A stretch of 64,000 nt of DNA from Owenia fusiformis (Eukaryota > Annelida > Polychaeta > Sabellida > Oweniidae), in contig CAIIXF020000003.1 of the NCBI GenBank assembly GCA_903813345.2, positions 14,830,931 to 14,894,930 on the forward strand, given 5' to 3'. The notes under the pieces were generated by a model. The model searched no databases, was not told where the DNA came from, and saw nothing but the letters and a program-made list of their open reading frames with translations. Within the stretch, counting starts at the first letter, position 1; every line of letters begins with the position of its first letter. This document shows positions 45,501 to 56,803 of the stretch, in pieces. The position numbers and the translations under genes were made by a program.

Positions 45501-46148
45501 ATGCGGATATTAATGTTCTGATGCACATCCGCTACTTGTATTTGCATTTTGAAATGATTACTTTCAATGAATAAAACTGGATAAAAAATCTAATTCTAAA
45601 AGTTCTATAATTGACGTCGATTATTTTACCTTCTGCAGTTAGATTAATATTGTTGAGGCAGGTCTGAAGGTTATCACCAATAAAGACAGTCTTGCATTTC
45701 ATGTCGCATCTCAAACATGCCTCGTATATGAGATCGTACAAAAAGCCACGTGCTTGTCCAGACACCTGATCTAGATAGGAGTACGGCTGCCAGCTACCCT
45801 CCAAAGCAAACAGCCAGGTCCTGAATATAGACAAACAATTTAACATTACATGGTGACCTTATTGAAGCTGTTCAATTGGATCATTGTATAGAGTCGGGGG
45901 AAGCCTGCTGTGCAATGGAATTTAGAGTTTTCACCATTATTCCACTGGAAGTCCTCCTTCAAAGGATTCCATTTATGATTATCTATATTAAGTGAACTAC
46001 CCTTGGACCAAGGATGGCTGGAAGTATCTAAATACACTTACTTCTCCCTTAACAGCGGTGCAAGGTCTGGTAGCAATGGTGATCTACAGGTCTCTCCAGT
46101 CTCTCCCATTGCTCCAACCACAGCCATCATAAACACTATTGCATACAT
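42565..46148 (-). CDS. Secreted family-3 solute-binding-like protein, five coding exons
   Basis: Exons (minus strand): 46148-46042, 45820-45630, 44731-44561, 44379-44243, 42762-42565. Each junction has a GT donor and AG acceptor, and the phase is kept throughout, giving about 267 residues. The N-terminus MYAIVFMMAVVGAMG is a short signal peptide. The first lobe has EGSWQPYSYLDQ, ARGFLYDLIYEACLRCDMKC, then GCVGWAPTAFRKNILAFSAP, the analogue of the T-x-x-R-x-x-x-x-x-F-S-x-P segment of bacterial SBP_bac_3 proteins. The second lobe has VVAGKIVGFRSYVHLDELC, EVKEIDLAVLPDGYPG and a Cys-containing end. Paired extra cysteines suit an extracellular animal protein. The ligand is unknown. The last exon may stop at TAA 42565, or splice onward, because its end G|GTAAGTAA is a perfect donor. 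A first non-coding exon probably ends at 51140. Confidence 0.8.
42840..43951. mobile_element. TIR element in intron 4, about 1.1 kb
   Basis: GTAGCCCGGACAGAATTG at the left edge and its mirror at the right, arms about 230 bp, TATA on both sides (42836-42839, 43952-43955), consistent with a TA or TATA duplication. The interior (43070-43720) is non-coding. It lies between exons 4 and 5 of the solute-binding-like gene. Confidence 0.8.
44894..45290. mobile_element. Foldback MITE in intron 2
   Basis: CTAGAGTCCATTTCACTGC at one edge, mirror at the other, arms about 120 bp including CATTCATGTACAT. Total 397 bp. It lies between exons 2 and 3. Confidence 0.8.
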
Positions 46149-46691
46149 GTTTCCTTCAAATAGAAAAATACGATAGATTTAGATTTATCGCAAATTACAG
46201 TCCAAGCATAGTGGACAAGTAGACTAATCCCAATGTTACTTCGTGTTTCTTTGATAGTTAAGTTTTGATGTTTGTTATTTTAGAAAAAATCTAACAAACA
46301 AATATCCAAATCATCAAAAAGAAACGAGAAATAACCAGATAACAGGTCGAATTCACTCGACTACTGCATAATATTTCATATATACTTTTAGTCTATCACA
46401 CACTTTCAAAAGACCGAAGAAAATTAAAGTTACATGGGATAATATATCCATTGAATTCTTACAGCAAATTTGAAAAAGCCAGTCCAAAGTAAGATATTCC
46501 GTTTCAGAAATGTTAATGGTCTGGATTCCTAAATGGAGCCCCTTGTTATTCTCGGGAACACGACCCATTCCATGCATGGTCTGTCACTTTTGCAAAGAGT
46601 GCATACACATACATGGATTATTAGTTGGAAGTTGATAAATATACGAGATGCATGAAAAGAAAAAAATGTTTTGACATACAATTTTAACTTT

Positions 46692-47455
46692 TTAAGGTCT
46701 CATGGAAGTTAACAGGAAATGACAAAACAAAAAATGACAAAGCCATGCTGGATTTTGAAAATTTTTTGAACCAAGATAACAGAGTTCTGTTTGGACCTCC
46801 AGTCAGTTTAACTAGTTCCAAATATCATTTACATGACCAGGAACACAATTGAAATGGTCAGAATGACCATAAACATGATAAAATAACCTTTTTAGCCCTC
46901 TGAAAATGTGACTGAAAAATAGCTAAAAGTAGGTGCTCAGGAAAGGTCAATGAACAGAATATTTTGATTTTTTCAGAAAATGTGTCCAATATATTGCTCT
47001 AAATGACACAATCTTTGAAATTTTAAAAAATCGTCTGAAACAATAATGGCTGTAGTAAAAAGGAAAATAGATCGATTTTCAATTCAGTTTTTTTCAATTT
47101 TTTCTTTTTCTAAGAATGATATCAAATTTTTTTGAATTGTATCATTTAGAGCAATATATTGGGCACATTTTCTGAAAAAGTCAAAATATTCTGTTCAGTG
47201 ACCTTTCCTGAGCACATACTCTTAGCTTTTTTTAGTCACATTTTCAGAGGGCTGAAAAGGTTATTCTATCATGTTTATGGTCATTCTGACCATTTCAACT
47301 GTGTTCCCGGTCATGTAAATGATATGTGGAACTAGTTAAACTGACTGGAGGTCCAAACAGAACTCTGTTATCTTGGTTCAAAAAATTTTCAAAATCCAGC
47401 ATGGCTTTGTCATTTTTTGTTTTGTCATTTCCTGTTAACTTCCATGAGACCTTAA
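46692..47455. mobile_element. TTAA MITE, family 1, chain member 1
   Basis: TTAAGGTCTCATGGAAGTTA to its mirror, 764 bp, arms about 350 bp. Close relative of 18914-19677. Its right TTAA (47452-47455) is shared with the next element. Confidence 0.88.
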
Positions 47456-47818
47456 GGCCAGGGTGCATTAATTTTTCTGCATTATCAATTGAGTCCCATG
47501 TTATTTTTCAAACAGGAATCACTCCTTCCCCACATTGTCTACATCTTCCAGATTTGCACACAGAGTGCACTTATGTGCCTAGGAAAGTCTGGTGAGAAGA
47601 TTTATTTTGTAAGATTTGAATTTTTTTCACTGCATTTTCTTTTTTTATACATTTTATCAAAACAATCTTTACATTATTTTCTAGGTTCATTAGTGCACTT
47701 GTTGCGCAAATGTGAGAGATGTAGACATTGTGGGGAAGGAGTGACTGAAATTTGAAAAATAACAATGTATCCATATTGAGGGTTGCAGCAAAATTCCGAA
47801 CATGCACTCCGACCTTAA
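47452..47818. mobile_element. TTAA MITE, family 2, chain member 2
   Basis: Begins TTAAGGCCAGGGTGCAT and ends GCACTCCGACCTTAA. Arms contain TGTTATTTTTCAAACAGGAA and a GTGCACTT palindrome. The right TTAA is shared with member 3. Confidence 0.85.
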
Positions 47819-48207
47819 GGTACAGCTGGAAAATAACGTCCTGGTAAAAAAACCTGCACATGTTCTTTTCTGGTACACTATAAAGTATGAAGGCATGTGT
47901 TCATTTCCTTGTTTTTTTCAGGAAAGTATCATTACATTGTCTTCTTTTAGTATATTTGGTAAGATGTCATTGGGAACTCCAGGAAATTCTGATATTTCAC
48001 ACTTTCTATTTTTCCAAATTTTCTTTCAAAGTTTCAAGACAACACAGGAGCTACCATTGACCTGTTTCCAGCTTACTTAAAGTAGACGATGTAACGATAC
48101 TTTCCTGAAAACACAAGGGCATATACACGTGCCTTCATACTTAATTTTGTACCATGTGCAGGTATAGCAATTTTTTACCAAAATGTTACTTTCCAGCTGA
48201 ACCTTAA
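47815..48207. mobile_element. TTAA MITE, family 3, chain member 3
   Basis: Begins TTAAGGTACAGCTGGAAAAT and ends TTCCAGCTGAACCTTAA, with GGAAAGTATCATTACA and its mirror inside. The right TTAA is shared with member 4. Confidence 0.85.
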
Positions 48208-49162
48208 GGTGTAGTGGTACTTAACACGAAATGACGAAACAGGAAGTGACAATTACCATGCTTGATTTCAAACATTTTTTGAACAGAGATAACAGTTCCA
48301 TATAAATAACTTTTGCTGCCCTCTGAAAATGTGACCGAAAATAGCTAAAAGTAGGTGGTTAGGAAAGTCACCGAACAGAATCTTTTGAATTTTTCAGAAA
48401 ATGTGCCCAATAAATTGCTCTAAATGATACAATCTTTGAAATTTTAGAAAAATTTCCGAAACAAAAATGGCTGTCATAAAAAGGAAAATAGATAGCTTTT
48501 CAATTCGTTTTTTCATTTTTCTTCTTTTCTATGAATGACATCAAATTTTTCAAAGATTGTATCTTTTAGGGCAATATATTGGGCACATTTTCATGGTCAT
48601 GTAAATGACATGTGGAACTAATTAAACTAACTGGAGGTCAATACAGAACTCAGTTATCTTGGTTCAAAAAATGTTTGAAATCAAGCATGGCGATTGTCAC
48701 TTCCGGTTTTGTCATTTCCTGTTCAGGTACAGCTGAAAAATAACATTTTGGTAAAAAATTGCTATACCTGCACTGCACATGTTATTTTCTGGTACAAAAT
48801 AAAGTATAAAAGGCATTTGTCAATTTCCTTGCTTTTTTTCAGGAAAGTATCATTACATTGTCTTCTTTTAGAATATCTGGTCAGAGTTCAATGGGAACTC
48901 CAGGAAATTGATATTTCACACTTTCTATTTTTCCAAATTTTCTTTCAAAGTTTCCAGACAACACAGGAACTACCATTGGCCCGTTTCCAGGTTTACTAAA
49001 AGTAGACAGTGTAATGATACTTTCCTGAAAAAAGCAAGGAAATACACACATGCCTTCATACTTAATTTTGTACCAGGAAATAACATGTGCAGGTATAGCA
49101 ATTTTTTACAGGTTACAGAAATGTTACTTTCCAGCTGAACCTTAAGTACCACTGCACATTAA
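48204..49162. mobile_element. TTAA MITE, family 1 variant, chain member 4, with nested element
   Basis: Begins TTAAGGTGTAGTGGTACTTA. Its mirror end GTACCACTGCACATTAA appears only after a family 3 element (48722-49145), which has landed in its right arm at an internal TTAA. Its own copy is more diverged than member 1. Confidence 0.8.
48722..49145. mobile_element. TTAA MITE, family 3, nested in member 4
   Basis: TTCAGGTACAGCTG (left TTAA mutated to TTCA) to CAGCTGAACCTTAA-like end at 49142-49145. The host arm resumes directly after it. Confidence 0.8.
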
Positions 49163-49327
49163 AAGGAAAAGAATTTTCTAAATTGTCATATATTGTAGAA
49201 AAATATGTACCCTCAACTAATAATCTGGGTACAATTATGCATTCTTTTTCCAAAATTGATATGTAGACAATCTATGAATTGAAGTAGGTGTACCTGAAAA
49301 TAACACGAGAGTCCCAATAGGAAGCAA

Positions 49328-49548
49328 TTAAGGTGCTATGGAAGTTAACAGGAAATGACAAAACAGGAAGTGACAAAATTGTTTGCATTTTTAGACATTT
49401 TTTGAACAAAGATAACAGGGTTCTGGTTTGACCTCCAGTCAATTTAAGGTGCTATGGAAGTTAACAGGAAATGACAAAACAGGAAGTGACAATTTTTTTT
49501 GCATTTTTAGAAATTTTTTGAACAAAGATAACAGAGTTCTGTTTTGAA
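49328..49548 (+). mobile_element. Two truncated family 1 starts in tandem
   Basis: TTAAGGTGCTATGGAAGTTA begins at 49328 and again at 49444, each followed by ACAGGAAATGACAAAACAGG and cut off after about 105-115 bp. The second passes directly into a family 2 right half. Confidence 0.8.
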
Positions 49549-49726
49549 TTTTCTTGTTTTTTATACACTTTATTGAAACATTCTTCTCACAAGTCTTTTC
49601 TAGGCACATAAGTGCACTCTTTGTGCAAAACTGGAAGATATAGAAAATGTTGGGAAGAAGTGATTCTTGTTTGAAAAATAACATGTGACTCAATTGAGGA
49701 ATGCAGAAAATTTCCCATCATGCACC
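49549..49726. mobile_element. Family 2 right half, truncated
   Basis: Starts mid-element at TTTTCTTGTTTTTTATACAC and runs to CATCATGCACC. It abuts the next family 2 copy; the ten bases CTGACCTTAA expected at the joint are missing. Confidence 0.75.
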
Positions 49727-50144
49727 GGTCAGGGTGCATGATGGGAAATTTTCTGCATTCCTCAATTGAGTCACATGTTATTTTTCAAACAAGAATCACT
49801 CCTTCCCTTCATTGTCTATATCTTCCAGTTTTGCACAAAGAGTGCACTTATGTGCCTAGAAAAGACTTGTGAGAAGAATGTTTTGACGAAGTGTATAAAA
49901 ATCAAGAAAATTCAGTGAAAAAAATCAGAAAATTTTCAGAAATTTTTTTCACTGAATTTTCTCATTTTTTATACATTTTACAAAACAAACCTTCTCACAA
50001 GGCTTTTCTAGGCACAAAAGTGCATTCTTTGTGCAAACTTGGAAGATGTAGACAATGTGGGGAAGGAGTTATTCATGTTTGAAAAATAACATGTGACTCA
50101 ATTGAGGAATGCAGAAAATTTCCCAACATGCACCCTGTCCTTAA
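49727..50144. mobile_element. TTAA MITE, family 2
   Basis: GGTCAGGGTGCATGATGGG to GCACCCTGTCCTTAA; complete apart from the missing left TTAA. Right TTAA 50141-50144 is shared. Confidence 0.82.
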
Positions 50145-50550
50145 GGTTCAGCTGGAAAGTAACATTTTGGTAAAAAATTGCTATACCTGCACGTGTTATT
50201 TTCTGGTACAAAATTAGTATGAAGGCATGTGTGTATTTCCTTGCTTTTCACAGGAAAGTATCATTACACGGTCTACTTTTAGTAAACCTGGAAACGGGCC
50301 AATGGTAGCTCCTGTGTTGTCTGGAAACTTTGAAAGAAAATTTGGAAAAATAGAAAGTGTGAAATATCGGAATTTCCTGGAGTTCCCATTACACTCCTCA
50401 AGATATTATAAAAGAACACAATGTAAGGATACTTTCCTGAAAAAAGCAAGGAAATTGAAACATGCCATTATACTTTATTTTGTACCAGAAAATAACATGT
50501 GCAGGTATAGCATTTTTTTACCAAAATGTTATTTTCCAGCTGTACCTTAA
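50141..50550. mobile_element. TTAA MITE, family 3
   Basis: TTAAGGTTCAGCTGGAAAGT to CCAGCTGTACCTTAA. Shares both TTAA edges with its neighbours. Confidence 0.85.
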
Positions 50551-50968
50551 GGTCAGGGTGCATGATGGGAAATTTTCTGTATCCCTCAATTGAGTCACAT
50601 GTTATTTTTCAAACAAGAATCACTCCTTCCCCACATTGTCTATATCTTTCACTTTTGCACAAAGAGTGCACTTATGTGCCTAGAAAAGACTTGTGAGAAG
50701 AATTTTTTGATCAAGTGTATAAAAAACAAGAAAATTCAGTGAAAAAATTCAGAAAATTTTCAGAAATGTTTTTCACTGAATTTTCTCGTTTTTTATACAT
50801 TTTACAAAACAAATCTTCTCACAAGTCTTTTCTAGGCACATAAGTGCACTCTTTGTGCAAACTTGGAAGGTGTAGACAATATGGGGAAGGAGTGATTCTT
50901 GTTTGAAAAATAACATGTGACTCAATTGAAGGATGCAGAAAATTTCCCATCATGCACCCTGACCTTAA
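50547..50968. mobile_element. TTAA MITE, family 2, last chain member
   Basis: TTAAGGTCAGGGTGCATGAT to GCACCCTGACCTTAA. Ends the chain; non-repeat sequence follows at 50969. Confidence 0.85.
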
Positions 50969-51139
50969 AATTTCTGAACACGCGGAACTACCCTGATATC
51001 GTTTACTTCTCTTCAATGCCCTACAAGCTATTTATTTTGAGGTCAATCCATAAGGCCGTATATTACTAATAAAATAAGGTATAAAAAATTTCAGGTTTCT
51101 CATTTGCATTTAATAACCGCCTACGAAATGTGGACTTAC

Positions 51140-51372
51140 CTGTTTTTTCTACAGCAAAGTCAGTACCTGGCCACGTTCGTTTGAAGAGTATTCTGAATGG
51201 GACGTATTCACGAGCTCCGAACGATTTTAAATGTTTCTGGCTGGCTCATCTACTCACTCTTATTCATTCATTCGTCAGCCTTCTGGAACATCATACTAGA
51301 GTGCAATTTGATTGGTCAGTCTATAAAAACGTCATTTGAGTTTGCGATACGATTGGTCAGAATTCGCACCAG
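51140..51372. promoter_or_regulatory. Candidate promoter and first exon of the solute-binding-like gene
   Basis: Minus strand: a donor AACAG|GTAAGT at 51140/51139 closes a likely non-coding exon, whose partner acceptor is TATTTGAAG|GAAAC at 46153. Two inverted CCAAT boxes (GATTGGTCAG at about 51309 and 51351) lie upstream. Plus strand: CTATAAAAACG (about 51323) and a donor CACCAG|GTGAGT (51372) suggest a possible divergent transcript. Start sites are not directly visible. Confidence 0.5.
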
Positions 51373-51711
51373 GTGAGTCCGCTTCACTGAGTTCCCTACA
51401 ATCGAATACTTCTCGTATTGAGATTTGCGTTCAATTTTCATAGCGGTGGGCGTTATAGGAATCGAGAAAAGCTATTTCTGTTCAACAACGCAATAGTTTT
51501 GACCACGCAATGTATTACTGGATGTATAGTTATAGAAATGGTTCAAAATTCAATGTTCGTATTACATTTGACATGTTTTAATTATTCAAAATAATGTTTA
51601 AAACATCAAAACATGTATTAAATAAAGAAAATCAAAGTATTTTTTGAAAATCACATAAGGAAAACAAATTTCAAAGCCAATGTTTAAGAACAAGGCATTA
51701 ACATGACAAAA

Positions 51712-52907
51712 TGTCACCACCACCTAGAAAATTTAATTAATTTGAAGCAAGCTAAAAAATACCTTTTTGACCCTTTTCAAACTAAAGACCTTTTACACCA
51801 TTTTACCACGTCGAATCTCAAATCTAAAGTCAGATTTGAATTTCTGAGAACTAGTAGATGATTTTGAAAAAAATTAAGCCAATTTCAAGCAAGTTGAAAA
51901 AAATACCTTTTTGAATTGTTTTGACCTTGAGAAGGTCAATAGGTCATTGATGATCAAATCTCAAATCTATAGTCAGATTTGAACTTCTGAGAACTCGTAG
52001 ATGACTTTGAAGAAAACATTGAATCAATTTGAAGCAAGTTAAAAAAGACCTTTTGACCTTTTTTGATCCAAATACCTTTTTTAACTTGAGATTAAGAAGG
52101 TCATTGAAGTTCAAATCTCAAATCTAAAGTCAGATTTGAATTTCTTAGAAGTTGTAGATGATTTAGAAAAAGTTTGGTCACTTTGAGAAGGTCACTGAAG
52201 GTCAAATCACAAATCTATAGTCAGATTTGAACCTCTGAGAATTCGTAGATGATTTTGAAGAAAACATTTAATAAATTTGAAGCAAGTTGAAAAAATACCT
52301 TTTGACCTTTTTTAATCTAAAAACCTTTTTGACCTTTTTAACTTGAGAAGGTCATTGAAGATCAAATCTCAAATCCAAAGTCAGATTTGAATTTATGAGA
52401 AGATGTAGATGATTTTGAAAAAGTTTGTCAAACAAAGTTGAAAAGTTGAAAAATACCTTTTTTACCTTGAGAAGGTCATTGACCGTCAAATCTAAAATCT
52501 ATAGTCAGATTTGAACTTCTGAGAACTCGTAGATGATTTTAGAAAAGGCAAGGTCATTGAAGGTCAAATCTTAAATCAGCTTTGAACTTCTGAAAACTTC
52601 TAGATGATTTTGAAAGAAATGAAGTCAGTCTAAACAGTATTTGTTAAGTATTGGAAGTTGTAAGAATTTGTTAAAGATGCCACCCGCCAATCATAAACCT
52701 TTTTTTGACCTTGAAAAGGTCATTGAAGGTAAAAATCTTAAGTCAGATTTGAACTTGTGAAAACTTGTAGATGATTTTGAATAAAATTTAAGTCAGTCTA
52801 AACAGTTTTTGTTAAGTTATTGGAAGTTAAGAATTTGTTACAGACGCCAACCACCGTCACAAAAAATGGAGACCATAACAACATGTCACCACTTTTTGGT
52901 GGTGACA
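51712..52907 (+). mobile_element. TIR element carrying the GAAGGTCATT tandem array
   Basis: Left end TGTCACCACCACC, right end GGTGGTGACA, so short inverted ends enclose about seven diverged units (GAGAAGGTCA, GTCAGATTTGAACTTCTGAG, GTAGATGATTTTGAA). The 3' part repeats CAGTATTTGTTAAGT and GGAGACCATAACAACATG as in 32640-32792. The related copy in the DIRS insertion is 5'-truncated. Confidence 0.8.
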
Positions 52908-53212
52908 TAAAAACTTAATATGTTAACCTCAATTTTCTATACAGTTCAAAGTAACTTACTCGATGTTGACTTCCATAAATCCATAAAATAGCCGTGAATC
53001 ACGATTCATCTTTAACTGGCTTATATCGAAGACTCATATCAGGTAATTGTTTCACTTTGAAACTGTCCACCTCACAGAAAAAGAAAACGCATTTCAGCAT
53101 TTAAAAAAATTACTCCATAAATTTTATACCATTTCAATGTGCCAATATTGGTACATTAATACATACATTTGTCATTAAGGAACAAAATAATGATTTAAAT
53201 ATTGTCAGCCAG

Positions 53213-53665
53213 TGACAGTGGGCCCATGTACTGCTAGGACCAATGACAAGAATGTTGCCAAACCAATGAAGGGGAGTGTAAGTGGGTCATGTGCTGTTAG
53301 AACCAATATCTCGAATGTTACCAAACCAATGAAGGGAGTGTAAGTGGGTCATGTGCTGTTAGAACCAATAACACGAATGATACCAAACCAATGAAGGGGA
53401 GTGTAAGTGGGTCAGGTATGTTAGAACCAATATCTCGAATGTTGCCAAACCTACCGAGGGTTATAGATGGAACATGTTCTATTGGAACCAATAACACGAA
53501 TGTTACCAACTAACGGAGTTGAGTGTAGTGTTGCCAAACCTATGAGGGGAAGCAAATGGGCCATGTACTTTTAGAGCCAATAACACGAATGTTGCCAAAC
53601 TTTTGGAGCGAAGTAAGTGGGCAATGTTCTATTAGAACCAATAACACGAAGGTTGCCAGAACCAT
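53213..53665 (+). repeat. Minisatellite, about 62-bp unit, about 7 copies
   Basis: TTGCCAAAC (or TTACCAAAC) recurs near 53254, 53317, 53379, 53441, 53502, 53530, 53591 and 53650. Each is set in GGGGAGTGTAAGTGGGTCAT and TAGAACCAATAACACGAATG. The unit contains the terminal sequence of the element at 62872-63745 (GTTGCCAAAC, GGGGAGTAAGTG). Confidence 0.85.
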
Positions 53666-55303
53666 ATTTCACATCAATCACAAGTACTCAGTGGAGGTCA
53701 TTATACTGGTTGTGTGTATTTATATATTTATATCAGTTGACTCCAAATTATTATAAAATTAAAACTTAATAAACATGCTCAGTTTCCCACGATTTTTAAA
53801 AATATATACATATGACTTCAAGATCCTTCTGTAGAAATTTTATCTTCATATTAGTACATTTCATTGTTTTAATTTCTACTTGGGTGACATTGCCTAATGA
53901 ACCATGATGTACATGTACTGGTGTACCATTGTAATTTGTGGCATGTACTACCTGACGTTTATCCAGGGATCAGAACTGTGCTGTCATATTATCTCCATTT
54001 TTCAATTGATTTTTTTTTGTTCGCAATTGTACTGATTGTACTTAAAAGTAAGATAATTTTACTAATGAACTTAGACTACCCATATGTACTAGTTAAAAAA
54101 GATAAAAAGTGTTTGGAATCTGAAGAAAACCAGTGATGCATCGAAAGAATTTATTAGACTAGTAGAGGTGTCTCGGGTCAGATATTTGACGGGTCGGGTC
54201 GGGCCAGAAAAAAGTTCGCGGGTCGGGTAATTTCGGGTCGGGTCAGAAAAAAACAGAAAAATGAAATTAGTACAGCAACTGAAACTACTGGCTGAAATAA
54301 TGGGATACTAACCCTACTATCACACCAAACTAGTTTTCACTACGTTCTCGAAAACGGGCTTCAACTGTGTACGAACGGACTGGACGTACTTAGAACCGTT
54401 TGGGTTCTGTTTACAAACTTCATCGATTGACTCGAACGGGTAGGTCCTCTAGAACTTAGAACATGTTCAAAATGTTCTCATGGTCGATATGTTCTACAAT
54501 TAGAACGAGTGACAACGTACTAACGACGAGCTGGACGTACCACGAACGGAACCGTCGTACTTCAATCCTACTAGGGACATTTTAACAACGAGTTGAACTA
54601 TCTGAAGACGTATCGAGAACGAGGTAGAACTAATTGCAAACGGGTTTAAACTGATTAAGAACGTATTTAAGGCTGCTTATGAACGAGTTAGCAAAAATAT
54701 AGCTATCACACCAAACAAGTTGCCACTGCGCTCTTCAAATCTGGTTTTAAACTGTGTTCGAACTGAATGAACGTAGCTAAAACGTTCTATGGTCTGTTTA
54801 CGAACTTCATGGACTTTCCCGGACGGGGAATGTGATTCAGAATTTTGAATCGATTCAAAATTCAATTGCGATCATACCGTTCTGTAATCAGGTTATGATG
54901 ACCTTCTAGACTAAGGGACGCGTTATACGACGTTGCACACCGACGTGGTGCAACCTGAACGAACTGCGAATGAGATGGACGTATTTAAGACTGTTTATGA
55001 ATGAAGTAGCTAATTATTTTAGACATATTGCCCGACCACAGCCAGATTGAGCCCTTTTTACGACGTTTTCGTAGGACTGGCAAGAACGGGTAAGAACTAG
55101 TTTGTTATGATAGGGGGGGGGGTTATAAGCCTGACGTGTTTAAGCCTGCATTACTGCATATTATGCTTTGACAAGCACTTAATCGTTCGGGAAGAACTAT
55201 TAATTATTTTACTTTTGTAAATAAAATGTATACAAGAAATAGGCCTGCTTTGAGTTAGAAATTTTTGCTGGGAATGTAAATAAATTTACGACAATTTACG
55301 ATA

Positions 55304-56635
55304 ATGGAGAGGTTAAGCTTTGCATATATAATCGAAACTGAACCTGTACGTATCACTCGACCATATACAAATTCATATAGCCTTCTCATATAAATAGCCG
55401 TTCAAATCCAGTGTTTGTTTAGACTACACCATAGCGTGTAATGATTCTATAGTATGTCATTGATGCGGTTTTATAGCTGGTTTTCTAATACATATTTTAA
55501 AGGCCCCATATAAAGTTTAAACCACTTTGGCTTATATTGTAGTCTTACCCAATGTTATCAAAGTGTGATATGTGAAACTTTGGTTGGTTTTTGATAGACT
55601 TTTTGTTCCAAAATTTGTGAATTTATTTAAAACCAACTTTTAGAGGTCACTCATATCTACTAATTAGCCACAATTCATACCAATGTATAGCATTCATCCT
55701 CCCATGTTTTTTGCCAAAAAAATTAAGAAAATCGGTTCATAAATAAGCGAGAAATGAACTTATCAGTGCATGAAAATGGTTCTGAGAAAAATGCATTTCA
55801 AAATTTTAGTTCTCATAGAAACCAATGGTACAATGATATCTAAAACATAATTTATTCTTCCTTTTAACCTGGTTAGACAATCAACATTGGTTTTTTATGA
55901 AAGTCTAACATATTTAGAAAAGATTGACATCGAAAAAAAAATTTCAATTTTTTCAAAAAGTTTTTGGTACCTTAGTGACATCACTAATGTTTCAAAATAT
56001 TTTTGATATGCTAAAACATTGAAGTGGCCCATTAAATATGGCATTTAATTATTGAAATAGTGTGTCCTTTGTTCAATCTTTGCATTGGTGTTAAAAAGAT
56101 AATCTTTTTTGAAATGCATTAAGAAATATTTGATGATTAAGAAATTTCAACTTTTTTTGAAAAATGGCGGGAAATTTGAATATTTGAGAAATGAAATGCT
56201 CACAACTTTTTTTTCAAAAATTTTTTTTTGTTCAAAAATCTCTAAAATCACTTTTTAAGTCCTGACAAATAGTAAATGAATGATAAAAAAATATTTTCAA
56301 ACTTTAGACGGGGACTTTAAACGAGCTCGTTTCGTAAGATTTTTGGCGCTAAATCATGCATGACATACATCATCGTGTTCAGCAAGAATTCAACTGTGCA
56401 TCGAAATCAAAATTGACAGCATAGTGCTCAATAGACACGAGTAAAATGGTTCCCGTTGACCCAACGTCAAATATTCAAATCTCCCGTTCTAAACCCGAAA
56501 CTCTGAAGCTGAAAGAGTATCTGAAGTAGACTAAGCGCGCATAAAACTATGAGCGCTCGATACATTCCTTTGTTAATTTTTGTACTTTGCGTTCACGGTT
56601 ACGTTGTGAAAAACATCGTTAGCTTAACCTCTCCA
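55304..56635. mobile_element. Element with TGGAGAGGTTAAGC ends, 1.3 kb copy
   Basis: TGGAGAGGTTAAGC (55304) and its mirror GCTTAACCTCTCCA (56622-56635). The right 300 bp match the family copies at 56804 and 39270 in inverse orientation. The middle is AT-rich and non-coding. Confidence 0.75.
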
Positions 56636-56803
56636 TTACTGAATGTTCTGACCCGACCCGAAATTGGTAACCCCCTATCACACCAAACTAGTTCTTACCC
56701 GTTCTTGCCTGTCCTACGAAAACGTCGTAAAACGGGCTCAATCTGGCTGAGGTCGGGAAATATGTCTAAAATAATTAGCTACTTCGTTCATAAACAGTCT
56801 TAG

